From the NCBI GenBank assembly GCA_905479615.1, contig CAJQNH010000138.1, positions 1 through 6,995 of the forward strand: a stretch of DNA of 6,995 bases. The letters are read 5' to 3'. The notes below the pieces were generated by a model. That model was not told where the DNA came from, did not search any database, and was given only the letters and a program-made list of their open reading frames with translations. Position numbers and translations under genes: made by a program. Source of the stretch: an uncultured Eudoraea sp. Lineage in GTDB: Bacteria; Bacteroidota; Bacteroidia; Flavobacteriales; Flavobacteriaceae. Each line of letters starts with the position of its first letter. Positions within the stretch are counted from its first letter, which is position 1. Below are positions 1-4,611 of the stretch, in pieces.

Positions 1-1
1 T

Positions 2-103
2 ACGGCCATTCGTAAAGCAAAACAACTGGCTAAAAAATATAAGGCTGATGTTATTGTGCACAGAGCAGATGGTACGATAAGAGATCGGATGGGGTATGAT
101 TAG
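2..103 (+). CDS. DUF2188-type small protein, 3' end only
   Basis: This is an open frame entering from the left edge and ending at TAG 101-103. The last 33 residues include AIRKAKQLAKKYKADVIVH followed by RADGTIRDRMGYD. The pattern (A-x-x-x-A-x-x-L/I-A-K-K, then a short V-I-V-H strand, then D-G-x-I-R and a terminal G-Y) matches my knowledge of the end of DUF2188 domains, small proteins of unknown function often near stress or plasmid genes. The start lies outside the window, so length and N-terminus are unknown. Its stop overlaps the stop of the response regulator gene on the other strand by 4 bp (TTAG, 100-103). Family assignment is by pattern memory, not a search. Confidence 0.7.
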   Translation, partial: TAIRKAKQLAKKYKADVIVHRADGTIRDRMGYD

Positions 104-846
104 CGCGTACTGGTTTTATTGTCTCTTTTCTTACCCATGTCTTCTATCATAGCAATAAATCCTTCTTTATAATTGCTACTTATAGGGATCTCCTTAGCGT
201 CAATAACTACAGCGTGTTTTTTGACTGTTTCTATATGTTTTAAAGCTATAATATAGGATCTATGTATTCTTGTAAAATACTCTTTTGGAAGTAATTCTAA
301 GACTTCAGATATTTTATAACGAGCCAAAACAGGTCGTTTGTCGGTATGGAAAGTCACATAATTGCCATCACTTTCAACGTATTTTATATTGTGAATAAAC
401 AACTGATGAAATTCTGATCCACTTTTAATAAAAACTGTTTGTTCAGAAATATCAGCCGGCTTTTCAGAACTTACCGTTGCTATTGTACTATTTTTTTCTA
501 AAAGCTGTTTTACTTTCATAACTGCCTGAAGCAGTCTGTCAAATTCTATGGGTTTTAATAGATAGTCAACTGCTTTAAGGTTATAACTTTCCAAGGCATA
601 TTCTGAATACGCTGTAGTAAATATGATAAGTGGTGGATTTTGCAAAAACTTAGGGAAGCTAATCCCCGATAATTTTGGCATATTTATATCTAAGAAAATA
701 AGATCAATTTTATGCTGAGGCAGATATTCCAGCGCATCCAAAGGATCTCTAAACGTTTTCTTTAACACCACAAATGGTATGCTACTTAAATGAAATTTAA
801 GCACGTCAATAGCAGCGGGTTCATCATCAATTATAACACAGTTCAT
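100..846 (-). CDS. LytTR-family response regulator
   Basis: A 248-residue DNA-binding response regulator of the LytR/AlgR type. Residues 1-115 form a receiver domain: acidic pocket D7-D8, phosphoacceptor D53 (in IFLDINMP), conserved T77/T78 and K98 (LLKPIEF). A polar linker (about 118-135) leads to a LytTR domain at about 138-240, with the typical YVESDGNYVTFHT strand pair, FTRIHRSYII (about 191-200) and the closing ISSNYKEGF. LytTR proteins bind pairs of short direct repeats in promoter DNA. The gene lies 8 bp downstream of the sensor kinase, so they are almost certainly cotranscribed and form a cognate pair. The start ATG (844-846) is the natural one because MNCVIIDDE begins the first receiver strand. 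Nothing appears truncated. The target genes are unknown; the divergent region 1887-2111 is the nearest candidate. Confidence 0.95.
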   Translation of the reverse strand: MNCVIIDDEPAAIDVLKFHLSSIPFVVLKKTFRDPLDALEYLPQHKIDLIFLDINMPKLSGISFPKFLQNPPLIIFTTAYSEYALESYNLKAVDYLLKPIEFDRLLQAVMKVKQLLEKNSTIATVSSEKPADISEQTVFIKSGSEFHQLFIHNIKYVESDGNYVTFHTDKRPVLARYKISEVLELLPKEYFTRIHRSYIIALKHIETVKKHAVVIDAKEIPISSNYKEGFIAMIEDMGKKRDNKTSTR

Positions 847-854
847 AAGTATTC

Positions 855-1886
855 CTAATCAAGTTGCAGAATAAGTAAAGATATATAATATCCATTTTCC
901 TCTTTTGTGTCCAACGTATACCTGTTCGGATATAAAATGGAGAGTCTCTTTTTTAAATTGGCGAGTCCAAAGCCAGAGGACCCATCGCCTAAACCATAAA
1001 CTCCTTGATGTATGGTATTTGTTACTTCAAAATATAACTTTTTTTGTTCCACCTTTATCGAAATATTGATTATTGATTTTGTTTTAGGATCAATTCCATG
1101 TTTAACTGCGTTTTCAACAAAAGGAATTAGCAACATTGGACTTATTTTAACAGTATTTACAGTTCCTTTAACAACAAAATTTATTGTCACGTCATCGTCT
1201 TCAGCAATTCGCAACTGATATACCTGAATAAAATTTTTAAGGTGATGAATTTCTTTTTCAAGTGCTACTTTGTCTTCATTCGTTTCATACACCATATAGC
1301 GCATTAATTCTGCTAATTTTGCAATGCCATCTCCCAATTCGGGCACATTGTTTTTTAATGCCTTTGCATAAAAACTATTGAGCACATTAAACAAAAAGTG
1401 AGGATTTATTTGAGTCTTCAGAAAAGCCATTTCTGTGGAAAGCTTTTCTTCAAGTAATATTCTTTTAAGTTTTTCATTTTGTATCCAATATTTAACCAGC
1501 GAATAAGACAAAGCAACCAATAAAATAAAGAAACTAACAACTGAATTGTAAAGTAAATATACTGTGAAAGACTCACTCTCAGTAGAGAAAAAAACTGCCA
1601 AATACCTATAATCTATAATACTTTCAAATAAATTAATCAGTACAAAACCCCCTAATAAAGAAAAAATTAATACCCTGATTTTTTTTAACCGCAATAGTTT
1701 TGGAACCAAAAAAAATGCGGTTGTATAAAAAACGGTCTGATTCATAAGCATGCCAAAAAAGAGGGCAACCCAATAAGGGCCTTTATCTTTTCTGAAATCC
1801 CCTATAGTAGATGTATAGTTTAAAATTAGACAGTACCCTATTACCCATACTAAAATATGAATTATTGGTTCTACATATTTTTTCAT
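855..1886 (-). CDS. LytS-type sensor histidine kinase (His_kinase, PF06580 type)
   Basis: An inner-membrane sensor kinase of 343 residues. Four hydrophobic helices lie at about 7-24, 39-61, 71-92 and 111-131, followed by a short coiled linker (WIQNEKLKRILLEEKL). The phosphoacceptor H163 lies in the NPHFLFN box (161-167) that defines this family. The ATPase part shows an N-box (PFVENAVKHG, N259) and a glycine box (SGFGLANLKKRL, about 304-315). No periplasmic sensor or PAS/HAMP domain is present, so any signal is probably sensed within the membrane. Start choice: the frame also extends 7 codons up to a TTG at 1905-1907, but ATG 1884-1886 (MKKYVEP) is preferred because TTG starts are rare in these bacteria and neither start has a Shine-Dalgarno. 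It leads the operon with the LytTR regulator (8-bp gap), its presumed partner. Confidence 0.93.
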   Translation of the reverse strand: MKKYVEPIIHILVWVIGYCLILNYTSTIGDFRKDKGPYWVALFFGMLMNQTVFYTTAFFLVPKLLRLKKIRVLIFSLLGGFVLINLFESIIDYRYLAVFFSTESESFTVYLLYNSVVSFFILLVALSYSLVKYWIQNEKLKRILLEEKLSTEMAFLKTQINPHFLFNVLNSFYAKALKNNVPELGDGIAKLAELMRYMVYETNEDKVALEKEIHHLKNFIQVYQLRIAEDDDVTINFVVKGTVNTVKISPMLLIPFVENAVKHGIDPKTKSIINISIKVEQKKLYFEVTNTIHQGVYGLGDGSSGFGLANLKKRLSILYPNRYTLDTKEENGYYISLLILQLD

Positions 1887-1945
1887 ACTGAATTGTTTCT
1901 TAGTCAAGAAAAGGAATTAAAATAACTTAAAAATATTCAAGTTGT

Positions 1946-1980
1946 GAAAGATACCATTATAGGGACCAAATACCATAATA
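1946..1980 (-). promoter_or_regulatory. Candidate promoter/operator of the kinase-regulator operon with 11-bp direct repeat
   Basis: On the minus strand TATTATGGTAT (1980-1970) and TATAATGGTAT (1961-1951) are direct repeats with one mismatch and a 19-bp start-to-start period. They overlap a weak Bacteroidetes-type promoter: TATG at 1977-1974 (consensus TTTG), a 20-bp spacer, then TATCTTTC at 1953-1946 (consensus TAnnTTTG, one mismatch). Initiation there would give a leader of roughly 55 bases before ATG 1886. LytTR regulators bind paired direct repeats about two helical turns apart, so this is a plausible autoregulatory site. The promoter boxes are imperfect and the role is inferred. Confidence 0.35.
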
Positions 1981-2002
1981 CTGTGAAGTTCGCCTTTTTT
2001 CA

Positions 2003-2012
2003 CATAATTATG
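2003..2012. repeat. Palindrome CATAATTATG in the divergent promoter region
   Basis: A perfect 10-bp palindrome about 100 bp upstream of the serine hydrolase gene. Its right half with the next base, ATTATGG (2007-2013), is the inverse of CCATAAT in the neighbouring direct repeat (1973-1979), so the region has three related half-sites. It could be an operator element, or chance in AT-rich DNA. Confidence 0.3.
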
Positions 2013-2053
2013 GGTGTCTATCACGGCAAAGCAGGCAACGATCACATTCTTTT

Positions 2054-2085
2054 TTTGGTGTCCTTCAAACATTCTAATATTACTT
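2054..2085 (+). promoter_or_regulatory. Weak candidate promoter of the serine hydrolase gene
   Basis: TTTG at 2054-2057 matches the Bacteroidetes -33 box. After a 20-bp spacer comes TATTACTT (2078-2085), a poor match to TAnnTTTG. CTTCAAA occurs at 2063-2069 and again at 2083-2089 (20-bp period), framing the would-be core. The poor -7 box keeps confidence low, but no better candidate is seen before ATG 2112. The gene has an A-rich leader and no Shine-Dalgarno, as is usual for this group. Confidence 0.2.
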
Positions 2086-2111
2086 CAAATTAATTATTAA
2101 ATCATATAAAA

Positions 2112-3914
2112 ATGAAAAAAGCAGTTGTAGTATTCATCGCATTAATCTTAGGAATTAATTCCTTTGGACAATCAACCTCCAACAAGGAATTAAAAAATAA
2201 TATTGACGGCTTATTTGAAAGTTATTCTTATTACAACCGCTTCGTTGGGAGTGTTTTAATTAGTAAAGACGATCACATCATTTATCAAAAAAGTTTCGGG
2301 TATGCTAATGTAGACGAGCATAAAAAAAATACTGAAAAATCAATATTCAGTATTGCCTCACTCACAAAATCATTGACAGCGGTTGGAGTAATGAAATTAG
2401 TTGAAGATGGTAATTTGACATTGGATACTCCTATTTCGACTTATTTCCCGGATTTTATGCCAGACTTTTCAAAAGAGATAACAATACAACATTTACTAAA
2501 TAACAGTTCTGGCATAGAGGCCAATATAGGCAGAACAGATGATAATGGAAATGGACTTATGCCAGAAGAAACTCCCATAACTTTTGACGAACTTTTGGAA
2601 AAATTTAAAGATTCCAAATTAAAATTTGAACCAGGAACAGCTTACGACTATAATAATTTCGGGTACTTACTTTTAGCAAATATCATTGAGAAAATAAGCG
2701 GACAGTCTTATGCTGACTTTATGGAACAAGCAGTTTTTAAACCTTCTGACCTGAAAAATACAGCTATAGCATCCTTTAAGCCTTTAAACCAAAAAACGCA
2801 ACCATATTTAGGTTTAGGAATGAATAAAATTCAAAACCTTAATTCATCTTTCCACCCATCCTGGCTTAAAGGTGCGGCTGACATGAATTCGACCACTGTC
2901 GATTTATTTAAATTTATGCAAGCTTTAGATAACGGGACATTATTAAAATCAGAATACAGGAATAAACTATACACCTCTTCACAAGAAATGGGAGTTAATG
3001 AAATGGTATCTGGCCTGGGCTGGGTTATTGGCCATAAAGGAGGTGAAAAATGGATTTACAATAATGGGTTACTTCCTGGTTATGCTTCTGTGATGGGTTC
3101 CTTGCCAGAAGAAAACATTAAAATAATCATTCTATCTAATGCTACATCTGTAAATCCTGTAATTGATGAATTTCAAGGTGAAGTTACTTTTGTTCCCGAA
3201 ATTACTGATAAAATAATTTCACTTTTTCAAGGTAAAAGCATAGAAATTTTACCAATACCAAAAAAGATTAAAAACACAAGTATAGTTAATATCACTAAAG
3301 AATATCAATTAGATGATAAACACTCTCTTCTCCTTAAAAAGGAAGGGAACACATATACATTAGAAACAGCAGATAATGAACCTTGGTCCGTTTTTACATA
3401 TACATTTTCAAGAAATACAAATGAAAATGATGCCTTTAGTGAAACTGCATTATTTTTTGCGAATGCAATGAGTACTCAAAATTTTGAAGGACTTATAAAT
3501 TACGCCAATGATGACATGAAAGGATTTTTAGGCACAGAAGAAGGTTTAGGGCAATTAAAAGGAATGTGGCGCAATTTTTTACAGCATGCTGGCAAATTTA
3601 TTTCATATAATATCTTTAAAATTGATGGTGATGATGTGAAAAATGTTCATATCAGATTTCATTTTGAAACAGTTGATGTCGGAATCGTATTAAGCCTTAA
3701 TACCGATCATAAAATACAAGGAATGTTTATGGATGATTCCGTTAAAACAAATCATATCAATACTGTGAAATTAATACCTATAAGTGAAAATGAATTTTTC
3801 ATCAATGGTCATCAAAATGGTGGCATGCAAGATTTAAAAATAACAGCATCTGATAAGGGATTAATCTTAACAGATGGTTCCATAAATTTTAGAGCTGAGG
3901 TTATGAATCCATAG
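2112..3914 (+). CDS. Exported beta-lactamase-fold serine hydrolase with DUF3887-like C-terminal region
   Basis: A 600-residue protein with a signal peptide (MKKAVVVFIALILGINSFGQ, cleavage near 18-20). Residues about 30-370 form a class C beta-lactamase/penicillin-binding-like domain (PF00144 type). The nucleophile is in S83-L-T-K86 (SxxK) and the second motif is Y180-N-N182 within YDYNNFGYLLL, followed by the typical ANIIEKISGQSY. The usual third motif HxG appears as N317-N318-G319 (YNNGLLPGYAS), so the expected His is replaced by Asn. Residues about 435-545 (ALFFANAMSTQNFEGLI... LKGMWRNFLQHAGKF) resemble DUF3887 domains, often attached to Bacteroidetes hydrolases; the tail forms a short beta-rich end. 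Relatives include D-aminopeptidases, esterases and DD-peptidases, so the substrate cannot be assigned; a true resistance beta-lactamase is unlikely. The gene is divergent from the kinase operon and appears monocistronic. Confidence 0.92.
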   Translation: MKKAVVVFIALILGINSFGQSTSNKELKNNIDGLFESYSYYNRFVGSVLISKDDHIIYQKSFGYANVDEHKKNTEKSIFSIASLTKSLTAVGVMKLVEDGNLTLDTPISTYFPDFMPDFSKEITIQHLLNNSSGIEANIGRTDDNGNGLMPEETPITFDELLEKFKDSKLKFEPGTAYDYNNFGYLLLANIIEKISGQSYADFMEQAVFKPSDLKNTAIASFKPLNQKTQPYLGLGMNKIQNLNSSFHPSWLKGAADMNSTTVDLFKFMQALDNGTLLKSEYRNKLYTSSQEMGVNEMVSGLGWVIGHKGGEKWIYNNGLLPGYASVMGSLPEENIKIIILSNATSVNPVIDEFQGEVTFVPEITDKIISLFQGKSIEILPIPKKIKNTSIVNITKEYQLDDKHSLLLKKEGNTYTLETADNEPWSVFTYTFSRNTNENDAFSETALFFANAMSTQNFEGLINYANDDMKGFLGTEEGLGQLKGMWRNFLQHAGKFISYNIFKIDGDDVKNVHIRFHFETVDVGIVLSLNTDHKIQGMFMDDSVKTNHINTVKLIPISENEFFINGHQNGGMQDLKITASDKGLILTDGSINFRAEVMNP

Positions 3915-3985
3915 CAGAATAATAAGAGCTCGCAACCATCTTTTTTTCAATGTATTAGCCGTTTTAGGTGTGGCCCCACTCACTC

Positions 3986-4121
3986 CTTCGTTTTACTTCG
4001 GACGAACAGGCCCTCCTCTATTAGGATTGCGGGAGTACAGGCCCGTCTTCACAAAGTTTCGGTAGGTACGCCAACCTTCACTACGTTTCGGCCGGCAGGC
4101 TGTTTTAGTTCACTTCGCTCA
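3986..4121. repeat. Cluster of CTTCACnnnGTTTCGG-like motifs in a GC-richer block
   Basis: Three related units occur in one orientation: CTTCGTTTTACTTCG (3986-4000), CTTCACAAAGTTTCGG (4047-4062) and CTTCACTACGTTTCGG (4076-4091). A shorter relative, TTCACTTCGCTCA, lies at 4109-4121. Between them ACAGGCCC occurs twice (4006-4013 and 4037-4044, 31-bp period), and CGGG/CCCG (4030-4033, 4042-4045) can pair. The block is clearly richer in G and C than its surroundings and does not read as coding on either strand. It looks like an extragenic repeat element of unknown type rather than an insertion sequence, since no transposase or terminal inverted repeats are seen. Confidence 0.5.
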
Positions 4122-4159
4122 TGGACCAGAGAATTCCCACGGCTGCAAATAGTCCATCC

Positions 4160-4343
4160 TCAGCACGAGAGCTTTCTAAAGGCTCTTTTGCTGTTTTGAT
4201 GAAATACTATACCATGAATTTCTCCAACTTTTCTTTCCATAGTATTCCTGGCTTATCTTGATACTGGAATGCCCTAATAATTCACTTACTATCCCCATTG
4301 GAACGTCATTATAAAGCAACACAGTGGATGCAAATGTTTTTCC
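4160..4343 (-). pseudogene. Tyrosine recombinase (phage-type integrase), decayed C-terminal remnant
   Basis: The minus strand from 4343 reads GKTFASTVLLYNDVPMGIVS, then ELLGHSSIKISQEYYG. This matches the C-terminal catalytic core of Bacteroidetes tyrosine recombinases (family pattern R-H-T-F-A, then V-S-x-x-L-G-H, then T-Q-x-Y-A). The LGH histidine and the likely Tyr nucleophile of QEYY remain; the Arg and His expected before TFA are replaced by Gly-Lys. After YYG the first frame soon ends (TAG 4178-4176), while the next frame continues as ERKVGEIHGIVFHQ to TGA 4162-4160. ERKVGE fits the family's usual continuation, so a frameshift probably lies near 4237. Upstream of 4343 homology stops abruptly and a stop codon (4358-4356) precedes it, so the Arm-binding, core-binding and first catalytic parts are missing. 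Non-functional; a trace of an integration event. Confidence 0.72.
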
Positions 4344-4453
4344 GTCTATAAAATCTTATATTTATCTTCGATACACAACAATTTAAAACCCATGACGTCA
4401 CTGCGTTTAGCGGGGTGTTAGAGGCAATTGGCAGAAGGGAAATTAAAAAAAGA

Positions 4454-4501
4454 CTATCGCCAAACACATGCAACACATGAATTGTCGCAATGTCGCGATA
4501 G
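4454..4501. repeat. Inverted repeat CTATCGC/GCGATAG enclosing small tandem repeats
   Basis: CTATCGC (4454-4460) and GCGATAG (4495-4501) are a perfect 7-bp inverted pair 34 bp apart. Inside lie a 9-bp tandem duplication, AACACATGC then AACACATGA (4463-4480), and TGTCGC twice (4483-4488 and 4491-4496). A-rich runs flank both sides. It may fold as a hairpin or mark recombination-derived DNA. No RNA family is recognised. Confidence 0.4.
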
Positions 4502-4520
4502 AAAAATAAAAACGGCATAC

Positions 4521-4581
4521 AACAATGTGTATAGTTCATAGCACCCTATGGGATGTTACGACACCATACACCAAACGTTAG
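4521..4581. repeat. attC-like structured dyad before the S9 peptidase gene
   Basis: The segment begins AACAAT and ends ACGTTAG, recalling the AAC...GTTRRRY ends of integron attC sites. GTGTAT (4527-4532) pairs with ATACAC (4566-4571). Within that stem are two further hairpins: CATAG-CACC-CTATG (4537-4550), and GGaTGT-TACG-ACACC (4551-4565, one bulged A). Together they form a compact three-way junction. The last base of the terminal box does not fit GTTRRRY (GTTAGTA), and no integron integrase is in view, so this is a candidate only. A leader RNA structure for the peptidase gene 30 bp downstream is an alternative. Confidence 0.33.
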
Positions 4582-4611
4582 TAGCTATGACTAAATTTTA
4601 ATCATCTTCAA

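Larger units (their letters stand above)
3915..4611. other. 697-bp gene-free scar region
   Basis: No intact gene is supported here. From left to right it holds about 70 bp of unremarkable DNA after the hydrolase stop, without a convincing terminator; a GC-richer block of related motifs (about 3986-4121); a decayed tyrosine recombinase end on the minus strand (4160-4343); AT-rich DNA with TATATTTA at 4357-4364, one mismatch from the Bacteroidetes -7 box but lacking a clear -33 partner; a hairpin element (4454-4501); and an attC-like dyad (4521-4581). TAAATTTT (4592-4599) is another one-mismatch -7-like box just upstream of the S9 peptidase gene. A long minus-strand frame at 4309-4539 matches no family I recognise, is rich in Cys, Ile and Phe, and is probably spurious. 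Confidence 0.7.

Noticed and set aside
1012..1218. 68-codon plus-strand frame inside the kinase gene
   Set aside because: It is the complement of the conserved ATPase region of the kinase and shows no independent domain.
1887..1907. TTG start for the kinase, 7 codons upstream
   Set aside because: TTG starts are rare in Flavobacteriia, the extra residues add no domain, and ATG at 1886 starts just before the first membrane helix.
2112..3914. Antibiotic-resistance beta-lactamase
   Set aside because: The protein is far longer than class C enzymes, lacks the KTG motif and carries an extra C-terminal domain; a peptidase or esterase role is more likely.
3986..4121. CRISPR array or complete insertion sequence
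   Set aside because: Motif spacing is irregular (61, 29 and about 33 bp), units differ in sequence, and there is no transposase, no terminal inverted repeat and no cas gene.
4309..4539. 76-codon minus-strand open frame
   Set aside because: The protein is rich in Cys, Phe and Ile, matches no family I know, and runs through the recombinase remnant in another frame and through structured repeats.
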